A stretch of DNA of 28,808 bases, taken from positions 1 through 28,808 of the IMG/VR virus record IMGVR_UViG_3300031566_000277. The stretch is one strand, 5' to 3'. Under the pieces are notes generated by a model that was given only the letters and a program-made list of their open reading frames with translations, did not search any database and had not been told where the DNA came from. Source of the DNA: a virus. Of the stretch, positions 21,552-28,808 are shown piece after piece (the stretch's first letter is position 1; each line of letters begins with the position of its first letter). Made by a program: the position numbers and the translations under genes.

Positions 21552-22274
21552 ATGGTGTCTTTGTATCAACGCAGAGATCAGGCATGGGAGGGCTACCGCC
21601 GCACGGCGATCGGCAGTCCCTCCTGGGAGGCGTATCGCCAGACGGCCGAGGCGAACCGCGCCCATCTGGAGGCGGTGACAAGCAGAAACTGGGCCCGGCG
21701 CCAGCAGAAGGAAGCCGCGCGCCAGCAGAGGGAAGCCGCGGAGGCGGAGAGGCGCCGGGCTGAGCAGGCGTACCGTTACCAGGCGGCCCTCTCCGCTCAA
21801 GAAGCGCAGCAGGGGGCCGAGCGCGACGCCGCCCGGTTCCAGCACGACGACGAGCTCTTCGAGCGCCAGCGGGCCGGCCGATTGGCAGAACAGCAACTCG
21901 CCCAGCTCCAGCAAGAGAAGATGGCTCGGATGGAGGCCGGACAACAGGAGGCGCGCGACGTTCGCCTCGGAGGGTTGGAGGAGGCCAGGGACTACCGGCT
22001 GGCCGACATTCAGGGGCAGCGCGACGTTTCGCAGGCCGGGCTCCAAGAGGCCAGGGACGTTCGTCTTGATGAGATGGAGGGTGCCCGCGATGTGCGTCTC
22101 GGCGTCATGGACCAAGCCACACGCGAATCGCAACAGACTTTCCAGGAAGAGGAAGCGGCCAAGGGCAGGCGCTTCGATGTTCGCAAGACGCTGTTTGAAG
22201 CGGGCCAACAGGCAGCCCGAGACACGCGCCTGGAAGGGTTCGCCCAGCGGAGGATCACGGGAGCAGCGGTTTGA
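21552..22274 (+). CDS. coiled-coil internal virion protein, N-terminal part (frame shifts near the end)
   Basis: The 240-residue frame begins at an ATG five bases after the previous stop. Almost the whole product is coiled coil. It has a 7-residue RQQ(K/R)EAA duplication (bases 21699-21740) and an 11-residue repeat with RD at residues 135, 146, 157, 168, 179 and again at 223, a hendecad coiled coil. The frame stops at 22272-22274 (TGA), yet the +1 frame continues the same coiled-coil character to 23301. Reading both as one gives a protein of about 582 residues. So this is either the front half of a frameshifted gene or, less likely, a complete short protein. Internal core or ejection function is inferred from composition and position. 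Confidence 0.7.
   Translation: MVSLYQRRDQAWEGYRRTAIGSPSWEAYRQTAEANRAHLEAVTSRNWARRQQKEAARQQREAAEAERRRAEQAYRYQAALSAQEAQQGAERDAARFQHDDELFERQRAGRLAEQQLAQLQQEKMARMEAGQQEARDVRLGGLEEARDYRLADIQGQRDVSQAGLQEARDVRLDEMEGARDVRLGVMDQATRESQQTFQEEEAAKGRRFDVRKTLFEAGQQAARDTRLEGFAQRRITGAAV
21699..22115 (+). repeat. 7-residue duplication and 11-residue hendecad repeats in the coiled-coil gene
   Basis: Bases 21699-21719 and 21720-21740 are 21-base near-identical tandem units. From 21951 to about 22115 a 33-base period places an ARDVRL-like core every 11 residues five times. An 11-residue period marks a coiled coil with altered supercoil. Confidence 0.8.
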
Positions 22275-23301
22275 AACTGAGCAGGCGGCCTTGGAGCGCG
22301 AGCAACAAGAGGCCGACATCGTGGAGAGAATGAGGCACGAGACCGCCCTTGCCGACATGGCCCAGCGCGGCCACGAAGCCATTCAGGAGATCATCGAGCG
22401 CAGACAGAATCGCATGCTGGATGCACGCTATGACCAGGAGGCCGACCTCCTGAGGACGCGGATGGATGCCGAGAAGGATCAGATCATTTCGCTGGGGCTT
22501 TCCGAGGGAACGCTGCGCCTTCCGGGGGGCGTCAAGGAACGGCTGGATGCCAATGAGCAGGCCGCCACCAGGATCGCCTCAAGCCCGTATATGTCCGAGC
22601 AGCAGCGCGAGGACGCCCTGAAGCAGATTCAAGAGAAAAACGTGGCCCTGCGACGGCTGGCAATCCCAATTCCGCAGGAGGAGAGAGCGCAGAGCATGGA
22701 AGCTGAGAAGCAGCGTCTTATTGCAGAGCTGCCGGCCGGGATGCGCGCCTTTCCCTGGCAGTTCGACCCCAAGAGCCGGACCTTGCAAGTCGCGCGCGGC
22801 TACAAGCCTCCCGAGCCTCCGCTCGAGATTCCCGAGGATCCGCTCCAGGAATTGCGCCAGCGAGTCATCACGGACGAGACAGGCCAGCGATGGATCGTGA
22901 CTCCCAAGCGGGGCGCCCCTCCCGACCTCAAAGCGGTGCCTCCACCCAAGGAGGAGAAGGAAGAGAAACCCGCGACTCCCGAGAAGCGCCTCGCTACCGC
23001 CGCCGCCTTTCGCAAGGAGGTGGATGCGCGGCTGGAGGAGAGGGTCGCAGCGGCGATGATCGCGCTTAAGGCTTCCGCGAAAAAAAAGTTGTCGGAGGAG
23101 CAACTGGCGGAGTCCGAGCGCGTCTACGCCGAGCACTTCCGCCCCGAAGTGCAGCGCGAGGTTTGGCAAAGGATGTATCCCGAGCAGGCGGGCGACGGGC
23201 AAGGCGGGGCTGGGCAGGCGCCGGGTTGGCCGCCCGGTGCAATCCTCAATGAGGACGGCACGGTCACCTACAAGGAGAAGCGCTACAGGAAGGGCTTCTA
23301 A
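22258..23301 (+). CDS. coiled-coil internal virion protein, C-terminal part in the +1 frame
   Basis: From 22258 the +1 frame reads REQRFETEQAALEREQQEAD and stays charged and helical (for example ERMRHETALADMAQRG) to a TAA at 23299-23301. A Pro-rich section follows around residue 180 of this part (GYKPPEPPLEIPEDP), and the ending is AILNEDGTVTYKEKRYRKGF. Removing one A at 22257 would join the frames as QRRIREQRF without disturbing the coil. If it is a separate gene, GTG at 22321 with AGAGG eight bases upstream, or ATG at 22330, are candidate starts. Its last base overlaps the giant gene start (TAATG). Internal virion function is inferred. Confidence 0.65.
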   Translation, partial: REQRFETEQAALEREQQEADIVERMRHETALADMAQRGHEAIQEIIERRQNRMLDARYDQEADLLRTRMDAEKDQIISLGLSEGTLRLPGGVKERLDANEQAATRIASSPYMSEQQREDALKQIQEKNVALRRLAIPIPQEERAQSMEAEKQRLIAELPAGMRAFPWQFDPKSRTLQVARGYKPPEPPLEIPEDPLQELRQRVITDETGQRWIVTPKRGAPPDLKAVPPPKEEKEEKPATPEKRLATAAAFRKEVDARLEERVAAAMIALKASAKKKLSEEQLAESERVYAEHFRPEVQREVWQRMYPEQAGDGQGGAGQAPGWPPGAILNEDGTVTYKEKRYRKGF

Positions 23302-26300
23302 TGCCACGCACCTCCCAGATACCGGCTGGCTGGCTTCCGGTCACCGAGGATCAGGCCGAGGACATTCCGGCCGGCTGGGTTCCGGTTGAGTCCGAGCCGA
23401 GTGTGGAGGACTACGACTATGCTGGCGCGAGAAAGGCCGGTATTAAGCCGGGTCCGAACGGACACTGGCCCGACACCTACAAACTGCCGAATCACATCAC
23501 GTTCAGTAAGGACAGCAAGTATTCCACTGACGAAACACCCGGAGGAACTTGGGCCAAGGACCCGAAGGGGAACTGGTCGTACACGCCATCGGACTTCGTG
23601 TTGTCGCAGCATTCGCCTGATGAGTTGGAGGCGTATTTCAAGGCTCACGAGCCTGATGCACGTTTGGTAATGCCATGGAGCCCGGAGGGTCGTATCCGCA
23701 GCTTTGCCTCACAGCTTGATCCGCAGAGCGCCGCCTGGCTGCGGGGCAACCTTGAGGCCGTCAAGGAGGAGGTGGGTGAGAAGTTTCCCGCGCTGCCCGC
23801 CTTGCCGGGCGAACCCGGACACGACCCGAAGGCGTTTCCGCAGCAGTGGGTTGACTGGTCCAAAAAATTTGAGCCGATCGGACAGGCCCTCCAGGGGCGG
23901 CTTGATGAAGAGGAGGAGGAGAACGAGCGAAAACGACGCGAAGAATGGGAGCGCCATGTGGCGAGAAAGAGAAAGCTGCGCCCGATCGCTAAGGTCTTTG
24001 CCGGCAGTCCAGCCCTGGGTGTAGCTGAACACGTTGCCGCCGCGGAAATTGCGCCCGAGGACCGGGCGGCGTTCTTGGATGTCGCCCGGGAGGAGTACGC
24101 CAAGACGCGGGCCCAAGAGAAAGCGGGCTTCGGCCCGCGGCTTGGCACTTCGATCGTCCAGGGCGTCTTCGACTTCGGTATGCCGCTTGCCAAGATGGTC
24201 AGTAAGGCGGTTGGTGGGCCACTCAAGGGGCTTGACCGAGATCAGGAGATCTTTCGTCAACAACTGCTGGCCGTGCGGGAGCACGAAGACCCTACAATTC
24301 GAGAAGACACGCCGTGGATTGGCCGGACGGCTCAAAAGGCCGGCCGGATGACGGTTCCGATGGTGCAGAGCGTCGGGCTCGGCCGGGCAATGGGCGGCGC
24401 AGCGAGCGGACTTGGTGCAACGCAGCGCGGCGTGCGTGTCGCGCAATCCATAGGCGTGTCCGGATCTTTCCTCCCGCAAATCGCGGACAACACATACAGC
24501 TCGCTTATCGCAGAAGGTGTTGAGCCGCGCCGGGCCCAGCTCATCACGGCTGTCAGTGCTCCGATCGAGGCGGCGGTGGAATCCATCCTGCCAGACCCTT
24601 TCGCCGGCTACGGACGGACGGCCGGCGCGACAATTCGGCAGATGGCGGCACAGAACATCAAGCGATTCACCGTCAACTACACCAAGGAGCTGGCGGAGGA
24701 GGGCATTCAGGGCGTCATCAACGAGACGGCGATGGAAGTGGGCCGCCGACTCGACGAGGACATTCCCAACAAGGGGCTGGGAAACATCCTCATGCGCGGG
24801 CTGGAGGATATGAAAGAGGCGGCGGGGCCGCTCGGGCTGATGATGGCGCCAGGCGCGATGGCCAGCATGGTGGAGAAGGTCGAGGCTCAGGACGGCGTGC
24901 CGTCGCGTGCCGACGCCGACGCGCTCAAAATGTCGCCCGAGGAAGCGAGAAACCGAGAGACCCGGAAACGGGCCTGGGATGAGAAATTCAAACAACCGCT
25001 CAAGAGGTACGTCGATGCCCTCAAAAAGCAAAAGGCAGGCGCGCCTGATGGCGGCGGCGGCGCACGACCCGAAGTTCGCGAAGACGGTGGGCGTCCCCCG
25101 GAAGGTGGCGCAGGAGTTCAACCGGGCGGACTCGGGGACCGGGGTCTTGAAAGGCCACCGCAAGAAGGGGAAGGCCCGGGAGAAGCCCCGCCGGCGACGG
25201 AAGAAGCTCTCGGGCAGCCAGCGGATCGCCCGGAGGATGCCGGCCTAGGCGCTCCTACGTCGCCGCCTGGGGCCGCCGCGGTGGCGGGAGGCCCCGGGGC
25301 CCGGTCGATCCAGAACGCCTACACGGAGCAGCGTAGGGCTGATTTGGGGATGGCACCCCGGACGCCCCCCGGACATAGGGGCTGGCCCGTCGCCCAGGCA
25401 GAGGCCGCCGCCGCTACGGACGCCGAGGTGACGAATCTGGTCGACCGGCTTCGGGCGAAGCCGGAGGCGGTCGGGGACACCGAAGACTTTATGCTGCTGC
25501 GGCGGCTGAACGAGATCGAGAATCGGCACACCGAGGCCCTGGGCCGTGGCGACGCCGGCGCAGCAGCGGCGGCCGAAACCGAGTTGGCCGACATCTACGA
25601 CGTGTCGGAGCGAGTCGGGACGCCCCAGGGAAGAGGGCTGGCCGCCCGGAAGGCGTGGATCGCGGAGGACGACTCTCTGCTCGGAGTTCTGCGGCGGGGA
25701 GTGAAAGCGAAGAAGGCTCCCCTGACGGAGGGCGAGCGGGAAAGCCTGACCAAACTGGCGGGGGAGGTGGCCGATCTGAAGGCTGAACTCGCCCAGTACG
25801 ACCAAGACCACATCAACGATGAGATCGACCGCCAGATCGCCGAGACCACGGCCAAACGCCGAGCGACGATCGAGAGCCGCTTCGAGCAGCAGTACGACAC
25901 CGCGCACGAGTACGGGATTGATCCGAAGGAGCTGCGCGAGCGGGCCAAGGATCGCGCAGAAGCGGATGCGGGGCCCATCCGAGACTATAACGAATCCTAC
26001 CGTGCGGCCGTCCAGGCGACCGGACTCACCCCCGCAAAGATACGCGACATTGAAGAGGGCCGGCTTTTCGAGGGGGGCAAGGCGGTCAACCTCGCCGAGT
26101 ACGGTGGCCTGGACACCAAGGCCCCGATTCTGGCCCGAGAGTATCCGGCCCTGGGAATCCGTTCTGAGCCCGGCGACGTGCAGCAGACGCTCGACACCGC
26201 GCAGGCACTTGTCGAGGTGTTGAAGGACGGCCCCAAGCGCCTCCCCGAGTGGCACGACAAGCTGGACGAGGTTGCGCGGGAAATGGCGGCCGAGAGCGGG

Positions 26301-28808
26301 AAGGAACTTCCCGACGACTTCAGTCTCCAACGCGAGCCGGCGGACAGCTTTGACTGGGAGACCGGAGAGGACATCCCACCGCCCGGGAAGAAGAGCCTGG
26401 CGAAGAAGCCGCGCGTCACCGCCAAGGAGAAGGCTGCCAAAGCCAGGGTCCGGGTACAAACGGCCGTCGCGTCTCTTAAAGAGTCCTTCGCGGCACTCAA
26501 ACAGGTCGGGGCCGTCTTCGACCCGATGGCAGAGGCCGAGAAACAAGTGAAGTTCCTCGCCGATCTGCGCGAGGTCGGCCTGGCCTACGTCGAGTTGGGC
26601 GTTCGCAGTTTCAATGCGGCCGTCGCCCGGCTGGCTGCCGATCTGGGGCACATGAGCGAGGGCCTCCGGAGACACTTCGAGGGGGAGTGGCGCAACCTCT
26701 TGGGCGAAGGCATGGTGCGGTCGCCCGTGCGCGACCCCAGCGACACGAACGAACTCGGCAGATACGCCAGGAAGATCACGCGCTGGGTCGTCGAATCCGG
26801 AGTCCAGGATCGAGAGGCGGTCGTCGATGAGGTCCACCGCGAGCTGGAGACCGTGAAGCCCGGGATCACGCGCCGTGAAGCGATGGATGCAATGTCCGGC
26901 TACGGCGACTTCAAGGAGCTTACCAAAGACGAGATCAGCAAGACGGTACGCGCGATCAAGGGCCAGTTGCAGCAGTTGGCAAAGGTCCAGGACTTGCAGA
27001 GCGCGATCGCCGAATCGAAGAAGTGGCTGGCCTCCGGAATGAGCCCGGAGGAGGCAGCCCGCAAGCTGGAAGAATCGGGGTTGCTGCCGAAGAAGACGGG
27101 CTTTGAGCGCCGCACGCCGGACGACATCGAGCGGCAGTTGATCGCCCAGGTCAACGAGCTGAAGAAAGAGGTCCCGGTGTCGGTAGAGGCGGGTGAAGGA
27201 CAACTGAAGAGCGCCCTGGATGCCGCCAAGACGGCGGTCCGCAACCGGATCACGGACCTGGAGCAAGAGATCGCCACGCGGGAGAAGATCGTCAAGACGC
27301 GGACCACGCTGAAGCCTGACGTGGAGTTGACGGCCCTACGCAAACAGCGAAATCAGTTGTGGGAGGCGCACAACAAAATCTTCCCGCGCACGAAAAAGAC
27401 CGTCACACCCGAACAGCAGTTGGCGGCAACGGGCCGCGCTCTTGACCGTGCCATTGACCAGTTGGCAGCCGAGCTGGAGGCAGGCAGGATCGGACGGAAG
27501 CCGCTCTTGCCGCGTCGCACGAGCCCCGAGATCGAGGCCAAGCGTTCCAAGCTGGAAGGCCTGCGCGCCCAGCGAGAAGAGCTGCGCACGCACGATCCCG
27601 CCTACCAGGCGAGCGAAGACGCACGGCTGCTGGCGGCCAAGAAGCGAGAACTCACTGGGCGTCTGGCCGAGTTGGAGGACCGGCTGGCTCGCAAGGACTT
27701 CGCCAAGAAGCCGCTACGCAGGACGCCGGAAGACGCGGAGAGCCTGGCGATGCGGCATAAGGTTGACGCGGCGCGGAAGAAGGTACGCGCCGAAGTGGAT
27801 AAGATCGCGCGGGCGAACCGTCCGACGTGGAAGAAGGCGCTGGGGGTTCCCGTCGAGGTCGCCAGGGCCATCAAGAGCATATGGGCTTCCATCGACTTCT
27901 CCGCTCTTGGCCGCCAGGGAGGCTGGCTTGCCGCCTCGCACCCGATCAAAGCGGCGCGGGCCCAAGCGAGGTCCTTTCGCGCCGCCCTGTCCGACAAGGA
28001 AGCCTTCGCCATCATGGAAGGCATCTCGTTACGCCCGAACGCGAAGTCTGGGCTCTATGAGCGAGCGGGACTTGAACTCACGGACATCAGCGGCGCCATC
28101 GTCTCAAGGGAAGAGATGTACCAGTCAACATGGGCCGAGCACATTCCCATTGTCAAGTATGGCGTGAAGGCTTCAGAGAGGGCCTACGTCTCCCAACTCA
28201 ATCAGCAGCGTGCGGACGTGTTCGATGCCATGGTCGCGACTATGACTCGCGATCCAGCGAACGTGACAGACGCTGAGGCAAGGGTCATCGCCAACTACGT
28301 CAACGTCGCGAGCTGGCGTGGCGACGTGGGACGGTACGAGCAGGCCGCCGCAAGTCTCGGGGCCGTGCTCTGGACGCCCCGCGGATACGTCTCGCGGTTC
28401 GAGCTGCTAATCGGGCAGCCCCTCTGGAAAGACGCGGGGAAGGCGTCCTGGCGCGTGCGCAGGGTAATTGCGCGGGAGTACGGCAGGTCTCTGGCGGGTC
28501 TCTCGGTGTTCTACGCCACCGCTGCTGCATTTCTCTACGCGACCTTCGGCCCCCCATCGGACGACGAGGAGGGCTGGTCGATTTCCCTAGATCCCTACTC
28601 GGCAGACCTTGGCAAGTTCCGGTTTGGCCCCACGCGAATTGATCCTTTGGGCGGCCTATCGCAAACGGCCAGATTGATGACGAGGCTCTCTACGAACACG
28701 ATCAACGGTCTCCGCCAGGCGATGGGGGGGGAAGTTACCAAGGAGGGCAAGGCGGAAATGAAGCAGAGCTTGCCAGTCGTCGGCAGGTTCCTCAAAGCGA
28801 AGCTCGCT
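23301..28808 (+). CDS. giant polyvalent-type internal virion protein with LPD38-like C-terminus, cut by the window edge
   Basis: From an ATG overlapping the previous stop (TAATG), one frame stays open for 1836 codons to the window edge; the end is not seen. Residues 7-30 repeat IPAGW(L/V)PV. Residues 37-115 hold a domain met in many large phage proteins (DYDYAGARKAGIKPGPNGHW, PDTYKLPNHITFSKDSKYS). Residues about 335-540 are hydrophobic-helical (SFLPQIADNTYSSLIAEG; IEAAVESILPDPFAGYG). A Gly/Pro linker spans 575-675, then mostly charged coiled coil to about 1500. From about 1525 (IDFSALGRQGGWLAASHP ... YVSRFELLIGQPLW, a TM-like segment at 1730-1750, then DPYSADLGKFRFGPTRIDPL) it resembles LPD38 of polyvalent proteins. 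It is likely packaged in the capsid and ejected into the host. Confidence 0.8.
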   Translation, partial: MPRTSQIPAGWLPVTEDQAEDIPAGWVPVESEPSVEDYDYAGARKAGIKPGPNGHWPDTYKLPNHITFSKDSKYSTDETPGGTWAKDPKGNWSYTPSDFVLSQHSPDELEAYFKAHEPDARLVMPWSPEGRIRSFASQLDPQSAAWLRGNLEAVKEEVGEKFPALPALPGEPGHDPKAFPQQWVDWSKKFEPIGQALQGRLDEEEEENERKRREEWERHVARKRKLRPIAKVFAGSPALGVAEHVAAAEIAPEDRAAFLDVAREEYAKTRAQEKAGFGPRLGTSIVQGVFDFGMPLAKMVSKAVGGPLKGLDRDQEIFRQQLLAVREHEDPTIREDTPWIGRTAQKAGRMTVPMVQSVGLGRAMGGAASGLGATQRGVRVAQSIGVSGSFLPQIADNTYSSLIAEGVEPRRAQLITAVSAPIEAAVESILPDPFAGYGRTAGATIRQMAAQNIKRFTVNYTKELAEEGIQGVINETAMEVGRRLDEDIPNKGLGNILMRGLEDMKEAAGPLGLMMAPGAMASMVEKVEAQDGVPSRADADALKMSPEEARNRETRKRAWDEKFKQPLKRYVDALKKQKAGAPDGGGGARPEVREDGGRPPEGGAGVQPGGLGDRGLERPPQEGEGPGEAPPATEEALGQPADRPEDAGLGAPTSPPGAAAVAGGPGARSIQNAYTEQRRADLGMAPRTPPGHRGWPVAQAEAAAATDAEVTNLVDRLRAKPEAVGDTEDFMLLRRLNEIENRHTEALGRGDAGAAAAAETELADIYDVSERVGTPQGRGLAARKAWIAEDDSLLGVLRRGVKAKKAPLTEGERESLTKLAGEVADLKAELAQYDQDHINDEIDRQIAETTAKRRATIESRFEQQYDTAHEYGIDPKELRERAKDRAEADAGPIRDYNESYRAAVQATGLTPAKIRDIEEGRLFEGGKAVNLAEYGGLDTKAPILAREYPALGIRSEPGDVQQTLDTAQALVEVLKDGPKRLPEWHDKLDEVAREMAAESGKELPDDFSLQREPADSFDWETGEDIPPPGKKSLAKKPRVTAKEKAAKARVRVQTAVASLKESFAALKQVGAVFDPMAEAEKQVKFLADLREVGLAYVELGVRSFNAAVARLAADLGHMSEGLRRHFEGEWRNLLGEGMVRSPVRDPSDTNELGRYARKITRWVVESGVQDREAVVDEVHRELETVKPGITRREAMDAMSGYGDFKELTKDEISKTVRAIKGQLQQLAKVQDLQSAIAESKKWLASGMSPEEAARKLEESGLLPKKTGFERRTPDDIERQLIAQVNELKKEVPVSVEAGEGQLKSALDAAKTAVRNRITDLEQEIATREKIVKTRTTLKPDVELTALRKQRNQLWEAHNKIFPRTKKTVTPEQQLAATGRALDRAIDQLAAELEAGRIGRKPLLPRRTSPEIEAKRSKLEGLRAQREELRTHDPAYQASEDARLLAAKKRELTGRLAELEDRLARKDFAKKPLRRTPEDAESLAMRHKVDAARKKVRAEVDKIARANRPTWKKALGVPVEVARAIKSIWASIDFSALGRQGGWLAASHPIKAARAQARSFRAALSDKEAFAIMEGISLRPNAKSGLYERAGLELTDISGAIVSREEMYQSTWAEHIPIVKYGVKASERAYVSQLNQQRADVFDAMVATMTRDPANVTDAEARVIANYVNVASWRGDVGRYEQAAASLGAVLWTPRGYVSRFELLIGQPLWKDAGKASWRVRRVIAREYGRSLAGLSVFYATAAAFLYATFGPPSDDEEGWSISLDPYSADLGKFRFGPTRIDPLGGLSQTARLMTRLSTNTINGLRQAMGGEVTKEGKAEMKQSLPVVGRFLKAKLA

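Noticed and set aside
24907-25248. Plus-strand frame of 113 codons with a basic KKGKAREKPRRRRKK stretch
   Set aside because: It overlaps the Gly/Pro linker of the giant gene in another frame; the giant frame is continuous through it, so this is a shadow.
25245-27266. Minus-strand open frame of 673 codons
   Set aside because: It lies entirely opposite the giant + strand gene, has Leu/Gly/Arg-rich composition typical of an antisense GC-rich shadow, no ribosome-binding site, and no neighbour on that strand.

Overview
The window is a GC-rich stretch of a tailed double-stranded DNA bacteriophage (or prophage), with every supported gene on the + strand and packed head to tail. It is the virion-morphogenesis block. 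The order is portal, scaffold, major capsid protein, capsid-associated protein, head-tail adaptor, beta-rich nozzle-like protein, fibres, coiled-coil internal proteins and a giant polyvalent-type protein. I see no tape-measure gene, tail-tube or sheath gene, or baseplate gene, so a short-tailed (podovirus-like) particle is the best inference. The host cannot be read from the sequence. No integrase, replication gene, IS element or CRISPR array is visible.

Layout. 1-713: the 3' end of an upstream gene (perhaps terminase, by position only), a small coupled gene, a tRNA-like sequence with anticodon CAT, and a 235-base gap with two hairpins, one resembling an intrinsic terminator. 714-6430: head module (portal, two small proteins, scaffold, major capsid protein, LamG-like capsid-associated protein). 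6431-6546: a 12-bp perfect hairpin. 6547-10325: an accessory cassette. It holds a YiiX/NlpC-like permuted papain-fold hydrolase, three very small proteins, a secreted protein with 17 consecutive prolines, a classical papain-like (C1) cysteine protease, and a one-TM coiled-coil (holin-like) protein. This may be the lysis or host-envelope module. 10351-13340: adaptor and small structural proteins. 13360-14892: a glycosyltransferase fused to a methyltransferase with a basic repeat tail. 15029-20990: fibre (DUF2341 + LamG + about 16 repeats), nozzle-like protein, second fibre, unknown protein. 21022-28808: internal or ejection proteins, including a hendecad coiled-coil gene interrupted by a frameshift. 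The block ends in an enormous frame of 1836 codons that runs off the window and ends in an LPD38-like region.

Many genes are translationally coupled (ATGA, TGATG or TAATG overlaps at 206, 8260, 9141, 19197 and 23301). This is consistent with late operons read left to right. Family names come from motif recognition by eye, not from database searches; confidence values reflect that.
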